The notes beneath the pieces were generated by a model. That model had not been told where the DNA came from, did no database searches, and saw nothing but the letters and a program-made list of their open reading frames with translations. From assembly GCF_025147485.1 (NCBI RefSeq), contig NZ_CP102263.1, forward strand, positions 3,609,501 to 3,673,500: a stretch of 64,000 nucleotides of DNA, read 5' to 3'. This document shows positions 8,803-17,727 of this stretch, piece by piece (positions within the stretch are counted from its first letter, which is position 1; each line of letters starts with the position of its first letter). The stretch comes from Bacteroides uniformis (GTDB lineage: Bacteria > Bacteroidota > Bacteroidia > Bacteroidales > Bacteroidaceae). Made by a program: the position numbers and the translations under genes.

Positions 8803-10281
8803 ATGTATTTATTAGGTTATGACATCGGCAGCTCGTCTGTAAAAGCGAGTCTGGTAAATGCGGAAAGCGGCAAGTGTGTATCGTCTGCCTTCTTCCCCAA
8901 GACTGAAGCGGAAATTATCGCAGTGAAGCCCGGCTGGGCAGAGCAAGACCCCGGAAACTGGTGGGAAAACTTGAAACTGGCCACACAAGCGGTATTGGCA
9001 GAATCCGGAGTAAACGCAGAAGACATCAAGGCGATCGGTATCTCTTATCAGATGCATGGCTTGGTATGTGTAGATAAAAACCAGCAGGTGTTGCGTCCTG
9101 CCATTATCTGGTGCGACTCCAGAGCCGTGCCCTACGGACAAAAGGCTTTCGAAACATTGGGAGAGGAGACTTGCCTTTCACATCTGCTGAATTCTCCGGG
9201 CAACTTCACGGCCTCCAAACTGGCTTGGATTAAGGAGAATGAGCCTTCCGTTTACGAAAAGATTCATAAGATAATGCTGCCGGGCGACTATATCGCCATG
9301 AAGTTGAGCGGTACCATCTGTACCACGGTGTCCGGTTTGTCCGAAGGGATGTTCTGGGATTTCAAGAACAACCGGGTTGCCGACTTTCTGATGGACTATT
9401 ATGGATTCGACTCCTCTCTGATTGCCGACATCAAACCGACTTTCTCCGAGCAGGGACGTGTCAATGCTGCTGCAGCCGCAGAGCTGGGTCTGAAAGAAGG
9501 TACGCCTATCACTTACCGTGCCGGCGACCAGCCCAACAATGCCCTTTCCCTGAATGTATTCAATCCGGGTGAAATAGCTTCCACCGCCGGAACGTCCGGC
9601 GTGGTATACGGCGTGAACGGTGAGGTGAACTACGACCCCAAGTCACGTGTCAACACCTTTGCACACGTCAACCATGCTGCCGGGCAAACCCGTCTGGGTG
9701 TTCTGCTGTGCATCAATGGTACGGGCATTCTCAATTCATGGGTAAAACGCACCGTTGCTCCCGAAGGCATCTCCTACAGCGATATGAATCTGCTGGCGGC
9801 GCAAGCTCCCATCGGCAGTGCCGGTATCAGTATCCTGCCCTTTGGAAACGGTGCGGAGCGTATGCTGGAGAACAAGGAAATAGGCTGCTCCATTCATGGC
9901 ATCAACTTCAACCAGCACGGCAAACAGCATATCATCCGTGCAGCGCAGGAAGGTATCGTTTTTTCCTTTAAATATGGAATCGACATCATGGAACAAATGG
10001 GCATTCCCGTGCAGAAAATTCATGCAGGCAAGGCTAATATGTTCCTCAGCCCGCTGTTCCGCGAGACATTGGCCGGTGTGACGGGAGCTGTCATCGAACT
10101 GTATGATACCGACGGCTCTGTAGGTGCCGCCAAAGGCGCCGGAATCGGTGTGGGCATATACAAGGACAACAACGAAGCATTTGCCACGCTTGAGAAGCTC
10201 GAGGTGATAGAGCCGAAAGTGGCAGACCGCCAGGCTTATGCCGACGCATATGCGCGCTGGAAACACTGGGTAATGTGCTAA
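8803..10281 (+). CDS. xylB: XylB, xylulokinase
   Basis: XylB phosphorylates D-xylulose to xylulose 5-phosphate for the pentose phosphate pathway. It is a FGGY-family kinase: LLGYDIGSSSVKASLV at the N-terminus, YQMHGLV, WCDSRA, and the second ATPase half with GTSGVVYG and a C-terminal AAKGAGIG. The ATG at 8803 gives 492 residues; a TTG nine bases upstream is unlikely. The gene follows xylR by 47 bp and precedes xylA, so the three are probably cotranscribed. Confidence 0.96.
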   Translation: MYLLGYDIGSSSVKASLVNAESGKCVSSAFFPKTEAEIIAVKPGWAEQDPGNWWENLKLATQAVLAESGVNAEDIKAIGISYQMHGLVCVDKNQQVLRPAIIWCDSRAVPYGQKAFETLGEETCLSHLLNSPGNFTASKLAWIKENEPSVYEKIHKIMLPGDYIAMKLSGTICTTVSGLSEGMFWDFKNNRVADFLMDYYGFDSSLIADIKPTFSEQGRVNAAAAAELGLKEGTPITYRAGDQPNNALSLNVFNPGEIASTAGTSGVVYGVNGEVNYDPKSRVNTFAHVNHAAGQTRLGVLLCINGTGILNSWVKRTVAPEGISYSDMNLLAAQAPIGSAGISILPFGNGAERMLENKEIGCSIHGINFNQHGKQHIIRAAQEGIVFSFKYGIDIMEQMGIPVQKIHAGKANMFLSPLFRETLAGVTGAVIELYDTDGSVGAAKGAGIGVGIYKDNNEAFATLEKLEVIEPKVADRQAYADAYARWKHWVMC

Positions 10282-10284
10282 TGT

Positions 10285-10383
10285 GCACATTAAAACGTTA
10301 GCACGTTAAAACAATAAATTAATAATTAACCCCGTGATGAATGTGTCTGTCATTGGCACATTCTCACATTAAAACATTAAATT
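10285..10383. repeat. Reiterated AATGTG/CACATT words in the xylB-xylA gap
   Basis: The gap repeats TAATGTG and its complement CACATTA several times: GCTAATGTGCACATTAAAAC near 10277-10297, then GCACATTCTCACATTAAAAC at 10355-10375. It contains GCTAA/TTAGC hairpin arms. It resembles in style the thiG-thiC and xylA-xylE gaps, though each uses a different word. Confidence 0.6.
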
Positions 10384-10386
10384 CTT

Positions 10387-11703
10387 ATGGCAACAAAAGA
10401 GTATTTTCCCGGAATAGGAAAGATTAAATTCGAAGGTAAAGAGAGCAAGAACCCGATGGCATTCCGTTATTACGATGCCGATAAAGTAATCATGGGTAAG
10501 AAAATGAGCGAATGGCTGAAGTTCGCCATGGCATGGTGGCACACTCTTTGCGCAGAAGGTGGTGACCAATTCGGTGGCGGAACAAAGAAATTCCCCTGGA
10601 ACGGTGAGGCTGACAAGGTTCAGGCTGCCAAGAACAAAATGGACGCCGGCTTTGAATTCATGCAGAAAATGGGTATCGAATACTACTGCTTCCACGATGT
10701 AGACCTCTGCGAAGAAGCCGAGACCATTGAAGAATACGAAGCCAACTTGAAGGAAATCGTAGCGTATGCCAAGCAGAAACAAGCAGAAACCGGCATCAAA
10801 CTGTTGTGGGGTACTGCCAACGTATTCGGCCATGCCCGCTACATGAATGGTGCAGCCACCAATCCCGATTTCGATGTTGTGGCACGTGCCGCCATCCAAA
10901 TCAAAAACGCCATCGACGCTACTATCGAACTGGGAGGCTCAAACTATGTATTCTGGGGCGGTCGCGAAGGCTACATGTCATTGCTGAATACAGACCAGAA
11001 GCGTGAGAAAGAGCACCTCGCACAGATGTTGACCATCGCCCGCGACTATGCACGTGCCCGCGGCTTCAAAGGTACCTTCTTGATTGAACCGAAACCGATG
11101 GAACCTACAAAACACCAGTATGATGTAGACACCGAAACCGTTATCGGCTTCTTGAAGGCTCACAATCTGGACAAAGATTTCAAGGTGAACATCGAAGTGA
11201 ACCACGCTACTTTGGCGGGCCACACCTTCGAGCACGAACTCGCAGTAGCCGTAGACAACGGTATGCTCGGCTCCATCGACGCCAACCGTGGTGACTACCA
11301 GAACGGCTGGGATACAGACCAGTTCCCCATTGACAACTTCGAACTGACCCAGGCAATGATGCAAATCATCCGTAACGGAGGCTTTGGCAATGGCGGTACA
11401 AACTTCGATGCCAAGACCCGTCGCAACTCCACCGACCTGGAAGACATTTTCATTGCCCACATCGCCGGTATGGACGTGATGGCACGTGCACTGGAAAGTG
11501 CAGCCAAACTGCTTGAAGAGTCTCCTTACAAGAAGATGCTGGCCGACCGCTATGCTTCCTTCGACAGTGGTAAAGGCAAGGAATTTGAAGATGGCAAACT
11601 GACGCTGGAGGATTTGGTAGCTTACGCAAAAGCCAACGGTGAGCCGAAACAGACCAGCGGCAAGCAGGAATTGTATGAGGCAATCGTGAATATGTACTGC
11701 TAA
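10387..11703 (+). CDS. xylA: XylA, xylose isomerase
   Basis: XylA interconverts D-xylose and D-xylulose in the cytoplasm. At 438 residues it is the long, class II type. Metal- and substrate-binding segments are intact: [42 protein letters not shown] and GSIDANRGD. It sits between xylB and xylE. Bacteroides XylA sequences of this type are well known; nothing is missing here. Confidence 0.98.
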   Translation: MATKEYFPGIGKIKFEGKESKNPMAFRYYDADKVIMGKKMSEWLKFAMAWWHTLCAEGGDQFGGGTKKFPWNGEADKVQAAKNKMDAGFEFMQKMGIEYYCFHDVDLCEEAETIEEYEANLKEIVAYAKQKQAETGIKLLWGTANVFGHARYMNGAATNPDFDVVARAAIQIKNAIDATIELGGSNYVFWGGREGYMSLLNTDQKREKEHLAQMLTIARDYARARGFKGTFLIEPKPMEPTKHQYDVDTETVIGFLKAHNLDKDFKVNIEVNHATLAGHTFEHELAVAVDNGMLGSIDANRGDYQNGWDTDQFPIDNFELTQAMMQIIRNGGFGNGGTNFDAKTRRNSTDLEDIFIAHIAGMDVMARALESAAKLLEESPYKKMLADRYASFDSGKGKEFEDGKLTLEDLVAYAKANGEPKQTSGKQELYEAIVNMYC

Positions 11704-11712
11704 TAATGATCA

Positions 11713-11817
11713 ATGTTTAGTGATTAGTGGTTAATAAGTTGCGCATGAGGTGTTTCAATATTAATCATTAATCGCTAATCATTAATCGCTAATCATTAAC
11801 CATTAATCATTAATATC
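11713..11817. repeat. Tandem 14-bp repeat and inverted arm in the xylA-xylE gap
   Basis: The unit TAATCATTAATCGC occurs perfectly at 11762-11775 and 11776-11789, then in degenerate form at 11790-11802 and about 11803-11816, ending next to the xylE start codon. A left arm (GTTTAGTGATTAGTGGTTAAT, about 11714-11734) is roughly complementary to the right side, so a hairpin can form. Confidence 0.8.
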
Positions 11818-13305
11818 ATGAATTATACAGAAAAAGGCAGTAAACTCTACCTCTTCTCTATTGTGCTGGTAGCCGTCATCGGGGGCTTGCTTTTCGGCTA
11901 CGATACAGCAGTCATATCCGGTGCCGATAAAGGGCTTCAGGCATTTTTTATGGGTGCCTCCGATTTTGTCTACACAGATACGATTCACGGCATTACCTCT
12001 TCCAGTGCACTTATCGGATGTATCATCGGTAGTGCTCTTTCGGGATTCTTCGCATCCAATCTGGGACGTAAGAATTCTCTTTTCATAGCCGGCGTCTTGT
12101 TCTTTCTGTCGGCATTGGGCTCCTACTACCCGGAATTCCTTTTCTTCGACTATGGTGTTCCTTCCTATTCCTTGCTCGTGGCATTCAATTTCTACCGTGT
12201 ATTGGGAGGAATCGGCGTAGGTTTGGCATCGGCCATCTGCCCGATGTATATTGCGGAAATTGCGCCGAGCAACATTCGCGGGACTCTGGTATCATGGAAT
12301 CAGTTTGCCATTATCTTCGGCCAGTTGGTGGTTTACTTCGTGAATTTCCTTATTCTGGGCGAGAATTCAAATCCGGTGATAAAGGCCATTGAAGGAGTCA
12401 ACCAGATTCTGAATCCCGAAGCGGCAGCATGGACCACAGAGATAGGATGGCGTCTGATGTTTGTCAGTGAGGCTGTTCCTGCAGGAGTCTTTGCGTTGCT
12501 CGTACTGTTTGTTCCCGAAACGCCACGCTATCTTGCCATGAGTGGCAAGGATGATAAGGCACTCCAGGTGTTAAGCCGTATCAACGGCTTGGCTCAGGCA
12601 AAGGTTATTCTGTCTCAAATCAAAGCCACGGCAGAGGAAAAGACGGAAAAGCTTTTCACTTATGGCTGGATGGTTATCTTTATCGGTATCATGCTGAGTG
12701 TATTCCAGCAAGCGGTAGGTATCAACGCCGTACTCTATTTCGCACCGCGTATCTTCGAAACGATGGGAATGGGCAACCCGATGGTTCAAACCGTCATCAT
12801 GGGTATCATCAATATTCTGTTCACGTTGCTGGCTGTCTTTACAGTCGAGAAATGGGGACGTAAACCGCTGCTCATCTCGGGGTCTATCGGCATGGCGATA
12901 GGTGCTTTCGGAGTAGCTCTTTGCAACGTTGTGGCAGGGCTTCCTCCCATGTTGGCTGTTGTCAGCATCATGGTCTACAGTGCTTCGTTCATGTTCAGCT
13001 GGGGCCCCATCTGCTGGGTACTGATTGCTGAAATCTTCCCGAATACCATCCGTGGCGCTGCAGTAGCCATTGCCGTAGCCTTCCAATGGATATTCAATTT
13101 CATTGTATCTTCCACCTTCGTACCTATGTACAATATGAGTTTGGGAGATATGGGAGACAAGTTCGGGCACATGTTTGCTTATGGCTTATACGGAATCATC
13201 TGTGTGGTGGCTGCTCTGTTTGTCTGGAAGCTTGTTCCCGAAACGAAAGGCAAGACACTGGAAGACATGACCAAGCTGTGGAAGAATAGAAGAAACAATA
13301 GATAA
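11818..13305 (+). CDS. xylE: XylE, D-xylose:H+ symporter (MFS sugar porter)
   Basis: This 495-residue inner-membrane carrier has the 12-span sugar-porter pattern: the first span GGLLFGYDTAVISG, the loop LGRKNS, FYRVLGGIGVG, FVPETPRYL after span 6, QQAVGINAVLYFAP in span 7, WGRKPLL, and the C-terminal VPETKGKTLE. In a cluster with xylA and xylB, the likely substrate is D-xylose taken up with a proton. It is the last gene of the operon; a terminator follows. Confidence 0.95.
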   Translation: MNYTEKGSKLYLFSIVLVAVIGGLLFGYDTAVISGADKGLQAFFMGASDFVYTDTIHGITSSSALIGCIIGSALSGFFASNLGRKNSLFIAGVLFFLSALGSYYPEFLFFDYGVPSYSLLVAFNFYRVLGGIGVGLASAICPMYIAEIAPSNIRGTLVSWNQFAIIFGQLVVYFVNFLILGENSNPVIKAIEGVNQILNPEAAAWTTEIGWRLMFVSEAVPAGVFALLVLFVPETPRYLAMSGKDDKALQVLSRINGLAQAKVILSQIKATAEEKTEKLFTYGWMVIFIGIMLSVFQQAVGINAVLYFAPRIFETMGMGNPMVQTVIMGIINILFTLLAVFTVEKWGRKPLLISGSIGMAIGAFGVALCNVVAGLPPMLAVVSIMVYSASFMFSWGPICWVLIAEIFPNTIRGAAVAIAVAFQWIFNFIVSSTFVPMYNMSLGDMGDKFGHMFAYGLYGIICVVAALFVWKLVPETKGKTLEDMTKLWKNRRNNR

Positions 13306-13337
13306 GACCGTCATTGAAACTGTCCATATAAAACGGG

Positions 13338-13370
13338 AAAGAGGAGGCCTGATGAATGCCTCCTCTTTTT
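13338..13370 (+). terminator. Terminator of the xyl operon
   Basis: AAAGAGGAGGC (13338-13348) pairs with GCCTCCTCTTT (13358-13368) with a nine-base loop, followed by TT. Confidence 0.85.
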
Positions 13371-13457
13371 GTTATCAATTCCGTATCTTTTCCCTTATCC
13401 GTTCAAGATGGGAAAGAAAAATCTTCGGAGGGGAAGATAACATGTAAGGATAAACCG

Positions 13458-13465
13458 TACCTTTG
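13458..13465 (+). promoter_or_regulatory. -7 box for the GNAT/nitrilase gene
   Basis: TACCTTTG, 32 bases ahead of the ATG at 13498. No clear TTTG -33 element is at the right distance. Confidence 0.5.
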
Positions 13466-13497
13466 CACTGTTTTTAATCAGGAATAGCAAGAAAGTT

Positions 13498-15030
13498 ATG
13501 GATTCAATGAAAATCAATAAGGTGCAGATACGCAATCTGCAGATTGAAGATTATGACCAGTTGGCACAATCGTTTACGCGCGTTTATTCAGACGGAAGCG
13601 ATGTGTTCTGGACGCACAAACAAATAGAAAAACTGATACGCATCTTCCCCGAGGGGCAGATTGTGACGGTGGTTGACGAGAAAATCGTGGGCTGTGCGCT
13701 TTCCATCATAGTGAACTACGATGATGTGAAGAACGACCACACTTACGCCCAGGTTACGGGCAAGGAGACTTTCAACACCCACAATCCGAAAGGCAACATA
13801 CTTTATGGCATCGAAGTCTTTATCCATCCCCAATACCGTGGCCTGCGTCTGGCACGCCGTATGTATGAATACCGCAAGGAACTTTGCGAGACATTGAACC
13901 TGAAGGCAATCATGTTTGGCGGACGTATCCCCAACTACTACAAATATGCCGATCAAATCCGCCCCAAGGAGTACATAGATAAGGTGAAGCAAAAGGAAAT
14001 CTTCGACCCGGTGCTGACCTTTCAGCTCTCTAACGACTTCCACGTGCGCAAGGTGATGCGCAACTACCTTCCCAATGATGAGGAGTCCAAGCACTACGCC
14101 TGCCTGCTGCAATGGGACAATATCTACTATCAGGCTCCCACACAAGACTATGTAAACCCCAAAACCACTGTCCGCGTAGGCTTGGTACAATGGCAGATGC
14201 GTACCTACAAGACACTGGATGACCTTTTTGAGCAAGTGGAATTTTTTGTGGATGCCGTGAGCGACTACAAGAGTGACTTTGTCCTTTTTCCCGAATACTT
14301 CAACGCACCGTTGATGGCAAAATTCAACAACGAGGGCGAGTCGCAGGCTATCCGCGGGCTGGCGGCCTATACCGAGGAAATCAAGGAGCGTTTCGTCAAG
14401 CTCGCCATCAGCTATAACATCAACATTATTACGGGCAGTATGCCGCTTATCAAGGAAGACGGGCTGCTATACAACGTAGGATTCCTCTGCCGACGTGACG
14501 GAAGTTATGAAATGTACGAAAAGATACATGTCACTCCCGACGAGATAAAGTCCTGGGGACTGAGCGGAGGCAAGTCCATCCAAACTTTCGATACGGACTG
14601 TGCTAAGATAGGCGTGCTGATATGCTACGATGTAGAGTTCCCCGAACTGAGCCGCATCATGGCGGACCAAGGCATGCAGATACTCTTTGTTCCTTTCCTT
14701 ACCGATACGCAGAATGCTTACAGCCGCGTAAAGGTGTGCGCCCATGCTCGTGCCATCGAAAACGAGTGCTTTGTAGTGATAGCCGGCAGTGTAGGCAATC
14801 TTCCCCGCGTGCACAACATGGACATCCAGTATGCCCAGTCCGGTGTGTTCACTCCCTGCGACTTCGCTTTCCCCACAGACGGCAAGCGTGCGGAAGCCAC
14901 TCCGAATACCGAAATGATTCTTGTGTCGGATGTGGATCTGGACTTGCTGAATGAACTGCATACCTACGGCAGTGTACGCAACCTGAAAGACCGGAGAGGC
15001 GATTTGTACGAGGTGAAGATGAAAAGATGA
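13498..15030 (+). CDS. GNAT acetyltransferase fused to a carbon-nitrogen hydrolase (nitrilase family)
   Basis: Residues 1-190 form an acetyltransferase domain (VFIHPQYRGLRLARRMYEYRKEL is the acetyl-CoA loop and helix). Residues 225-505 form a nitrilase-superfamily amidase with the Glu-Lys-Cys triad visible as E266 (LFPEY), K342 (YEKIH) and C376 (LICYDVEFPE). The protein has 510 residues and no signal peptide, so it is cytoplasmic. Such two-domain proteins are known in Bacteroidetes, but I know no established substrate. The fusion suggests acylation and amide hydrolysis act on the same or a sequential metabolite. It appears monocistronic. Confidence 0.92.
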   Translation: MDSMKINKVQIRNLQIEDYDQLAQSFTRVYSDGSDVFWTHKQIEKLIRIFPEGQIVTVVDEKIVGCALSIIVNYDDVKNDHTYAQVTGKETFNTHNPKGNILYGIEVFIHPQYRGLRLARRMYEYRKELCETLNLKAIMFGGRIPNYYKYADQIRPKEYIDKVKQKEIFDPVLTFQLSNDFHVRKVMRNYLPNDEESKHYACLLQWDNIYYQAPTQDYVNPKTTVRVGLVQWQMRTYKTLDDLFEQVEFFVDAVSDYKSDFVLFPEYFNAPLMAKFNNEGESQAIRGLAAYTEEIKERFVKLAISYNINIITGSMPLIKEDGLLYNVGFLCRRDGSYEMYEKIHVTPDEIKSWGLSGGKSIQTFDTDCAKIGVLICYDVEFPELSRIMADQGMQILFVPFLTDTQNAYSRVKVCAHARAIENECFVVIAGSVGNLPRVHNMDIQYAQSGVFTPCDFAFPTDGKRAEATPNTEMILVSDVDLDLLNELHTYGSVRNLKDRRGDLYEVKMKR

Positions 15031-15036
15031 CTTTCC

Positions 15037-15187
15037 CGAATGCCACACTCGGTTGCCTCCAATACCACACCTTATTCTCCGAAATGCCACACTTCATCGT
15101 CCGGAATGCCATAGGTTTCGGACAACGGAGTGTGGCATTTCAGCTGCTGAAGTGTGGCATCCGGGACGATGAAGTATGGCATTTCGG
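15037..15187. repeat. 22-bp periodic TGCCACAC array, four direct and three inverted copies
   Basis: TGCCACAC or a close variant starts at 15041, 15063 (TACCACAC), 15085 and 15107 (TGCCATAG), exactly 22 bp apart. The reverse complement GTGTGGCA then starts at 15130, 15152 and 15174 (GTATGGCA), again exactly 22 bp apart. The 22-bp unit also shares a weaker TTCATC-TCCGAA part. The two halves can pair: 15079-15113 is nearly complementary to 15149-15187. The array fills the gap before the winged-helix-like gene at 15248. Confidence 0.92.
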
Positions 15188-15247
15188 ATGGTAATTCCAT
15201 AGTTTATCCGTATCTTTACAAAACTTTTATTCTAAAAAACAGAAACA

Positions 15248-16054
15248 ATGGCCAAGAAAGCTCTCTCTGCTCCCGAAATACCTCTCTGCATCAATGTGTT
15301 GCGATTACTTAACTACCGTCTGGCTCCCGACGAGCTGATTCTGTTCGACTGGCTTACAGTAAAACAGATTTCTTTTAAATACAAGCCTTTCCATTACTCC
15401 CAGGCGCGTGTAGAGGAAGAAACCCGTATCCGCCGTACCCGGCAGGAAGTCATCATTAAGCAATTCTCGGCCTTGGGCTTCCTGAAAACCGACATAAAGG
15501 TCAATTCCGTCACCCGTGGACGTGTCCGCTATTACTCCGTGGACTTCAGTGTACTTGCCGACGTGGATGTCCTGGTAGAAATCATCATGCCCCAAACCAC
15601 GCTCTTCCGTGACTTCATCCTCTACTTTGCCTACCACGCCACTATGCAGAAGAAGAGCAAGGAAGAACAACTGAAGCCTGCCTCCGCCATAAATCACGAG
15701 GCTGCCGCCCGAATCTATCAACTGTTGAGCCAAGTCTATGACGAGCGCCGCCAATACTATAATGATGGGGGACTGACCGGAGATGTGAAGCCTGAACGCT
15801 CGAAATCTGCCATGCAATTGCAGCATAACAAACCCATAGAACGTAAACTGGCAAAGTTGGCAGACTACTACAACGATAACAGCATCAAAAACGCCTTTCT
15901 TGCCTATGTGGACGAAATCCTGACCCAAAAGAAAGAACCCGAAAACCTGATGTATTACTTTCTCTCTTTCGATGAGACATCGGATTGTTTCGGAGTGGTG
16001 AATCATTACCTTAATTATTTCACCTTGCATTATAGTTACAGCAGCAACAGTTGA
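15248..16054 (+). CDS. Unknown protein with a Rep-like winged-helix N-terminus
   Basis: The 268-residue product is not one I can name. Residues 20-100 look like a winged helix of the plasmid-Rep/HTH_36 style: a helix LAPDELILFDWL, then a recognition-helix region VEEETRIRRTRQEVIIKQFSALGFLKT, then a basic hairpin TRGRVRYYSVDF. The rest is helical, with Tyr/Asp-rich segments (YNDNSIKNAFLAYVDEIL) and no membrane span. The gene lies 60 bp behind a 22-bp periodic array, the arrangement of a DNA-binding protein next to its own sites. A TATCTTTA promoter-like box is at 15211-15218. The DNA-binding role is inference. Confidence 0.7.
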   Translation: MAKKALSAPEIPLCINVLRLLNYRLAPDELILFDWLTVKQISFKYKPFHYSQARVEEETRIRRTRQEVIIKQFSALGFLKTDIKVNSVTRGRVRYYSVDFSVLADVDVLVEIIMPQTTLFRDFILYFAYHATMQKKSKEEQLKPASAINHEAAARIYQLLSQVYDERRQYYNDGGLTGDVKPERSKSAMQLQHNKPIERKLAKLADYYNDNSIKNAFLAYVDEILTQKKEPENLMYYFLSFDETSDCFGVVNHYLNYFTLHYSYSSNS

Positions 16055-16328
16055 AGTCTATCCGCTGATGATGCTGTTATTAATTCTTTTAATATAATAC
16101 TTTATTATTCTTTCCCATGCTGTTCTCTGCACGCTTATTGCTGATTGCGGCAATAGCATTCGCAGAATTCTACATACCATTTGTTGAACTCAGCAAAATA
16201 GCCCTCTCATTTGTTGTTTTCAACGTAGTTTTCAGGTCGCTTGTTTGAGCTAAATTTACGTTTTTTGCCGTTTTTGCTTAGGGAACCCGTGGATTTTGGC
16301 TTATTTTGAGAAACGTGATTCGCTCAAA
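16055..16328. other. Gene-free AT-rich gap between the winged-helix gene and the restriction operon
   Basis: No coding frame, tRNA or clear promoter is visible. It includes TTGCCGTTTT near 16267 whose complement AAAACGGCAA lies at the end of the methylase gene (about 16331-16340), and GTTTGAGC/GCTCAAAC copies. It probably contains the downstream junction of the restriction-modification island. Confidence 0.5.
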
Positions 16329-17201
16329 CTAAAACGGCAAATCATAAATGGAGACTTCTTTTTCGTGTACTGACATTCTCTCTGCATTATTCAAAAGAGA
16401 AATATCTTTAATCTTTTTATGATATAGAGAAAATTTTGCAATTTGTTCTATTTCTTTTTTACGGTTTTTACTAAGGATTAGATATTCTTCTTCTCTATCA
16501 ATTCCTAAAAAACGGCGTCCCAAAAGATTGGCTGCAATTCCTGTAGTGCTGCTGCCTGTAAATGGGTCGAGAATCCACGCACCACCACGAGTTGATGCCA
16601 AAATAATACGCGACAATACAGATAAGGGTTTCTGAGTAGGATGTTTGCCACATGATTTTTCCCAACGAGCTATGGCCGGTAATTGCCATACGTCCGTCAT
16701 CTGCTTGTTGCTGTTGATTTGCTTCATGATACTATAATTATAGTAGTGTGTTATTTTAGCAGACTTGCGTGCCCAAATAATGAACTCTGTTGAGTGTGTA
16801 AAATAACGACATGAAATATTAGGTGGCGGATTGGTCTTTGCCCATGTCACTACATTCAAAATCTTAAATCCTAATTCAGTCAGGATATTGGCTATTGAAA
16901 AAATATTATGATATGTACCGCTAATCCATATTGTTCCATTTTCCTTCAGTTTATTTTGGCATTCGCTTATCCATGCTCGATTGAACGAATCTATGTATTC
17001 AGGAGTACCTCCTTTATCCCATTCCCCTTTATCCACGCATACCATCTTCCCACTTTGCACACTTATCCCTCCATTACTGAGAAAGTAAGGAGGATCGGCA
17101 AATATCATATCGAACTTGAAACTGAATTGCTTTAATAATTCGATGCAGTCACCATGCAGGAGGGTAAAGGCACGGTCGGAGGATTTGAAATAAGGAATCA
17201 T
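16329..17201 (-). CDS. DpnA-like DNA adenine N6-methyltransferase (beta class)
   Basis: The protein (290 residues) starts with the target-domain strand LLHGDCIELLKQF, has catalytic DPPYFLSNGG near residue 36-45 and, downstream, the SAM motif DPFTGSSTTGIAA. This DPPY-first order is that of beta-class N6-adenine methylases. HPTQKP is also present. In DpnII systems the second methylase (DpnA) works on single-stranded or unmodified entering DNA. Its ATG overlaps the preceding stop by four bases, so it is the last gene of the restriction operon. Confidence 0.93.
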   Translation of the reverse strand: MIPYFKSSDRAFTLLHGDCIELLKQFSFKFDMIFADPPYFLSNGGISVQSGKMVCVDKGEWDKGGTPEYIDSFNRAWISECQNKLKENGTIWISGTYHNIFSIANILTELGFKILNVVTWAKTNPPPNISCRYFTHSTEFIIWARKSAKITHYYNYSIMKQINSNKQMTDVWQLPAIARWEKSCGKHPTQKPLSVLSRIILASTRGGAWILDPFTGSSTTGIAANLLGRRFLGIDREEEYLILSKNRKKEIEQIAKFSLYHKKIKDISLLNNAERMSVHEKEVSIYDLPF

Positions 17202-17719
17202 AATTTAGCAATAATCTCTTGATATTCCTTCCAGGACATTAACCGACCTTCTCCAGTGGGATAATTGACATCTTCCTGCCCCCATATCCATTTATATACT
17301 TTTATTAAAGCCTCAGGAGTTTCACCGGAAGCGAAATTTAAAGCTCTTATTTCATTTATAAAATCGGAAGGTTCTTCTCCATTATATGTTTTTTCCATTA
17401 AAGTCAGAAATACTTTTGCTTTATCTTTGTTTTCCTGAACTTTATTTATTACATCTTCTAAGATTTGTTTGTGAGATATTTGCCATAGTGTATTATCATT
17501 GGGATTATAGATGAATACTAAAAAATCTTCTTTTTTAGGTCTTCCATATACAGATTTACCACCAGGCTTCGTGATAACGATTTTCCTACCATCAGAGAGT
17601 TCTTCGACTTCATAACCTCGATATGGTAAATCTATAAGTTTTTGTGAGAAAGTAGCTTTATCCGCATTGTTTATACGAATAGGCTCTAGTTCTATATTAT
17701 GTTGATAGATGTTTTTCAT
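17198..17719 (-). CDS. Unknown protein inside the DpnII-type operon
   Basis: This 173-residue protein lies between the endonuclease gene (eight-base gap) and the second methylase (four-base overlap), so it is translated as part of the restriction operon. I do not recognise its family. It opens MKNIYQHNIELEPIRI, contains ITKPGGKSVYGRPKKEDFLVFIYNP and ends in helices with WKWIWGQEDVNYPTGEGRLMSWKEYQEI-like aromatic content. It has no signal peptide, cysteine cluster or nuclease motif that I can see. It might be a control protein or an accessory specificity factor; neither is shown. Confidence 0.8.
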   Translation of the reverse strand: MKNIYQHNIELEPIRINNADKATFSQKLIDLPYRGYEVEELSDGRKIVITKPGGKSVYGRPKKEDFLVFIYNPNDNTLWQISHKQILEDVINKVQENKDKAKVFLTLMEKTYNGEEPSDFINEIRALNFASGETPEALIKVYKWIWGQEDVNYPTGEGRLMSWKEYQEIIAKL

Positions 17720-17727
17720 CGTTCTAT

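Noticed and set aside
11762..11816. Short CRISPR-like or VNTR minisatellite call as a mobile element
   Set aside because: The units are 14 bp with no spacers; simple tandem repetition describes it fully.
15037..15187. CRISPR array
   Set aside because: The repeated core is only 8 bases in a 22-bp period and changes orientation; there are no Cas genes. It fits protein-binding sites or a hairpin better.
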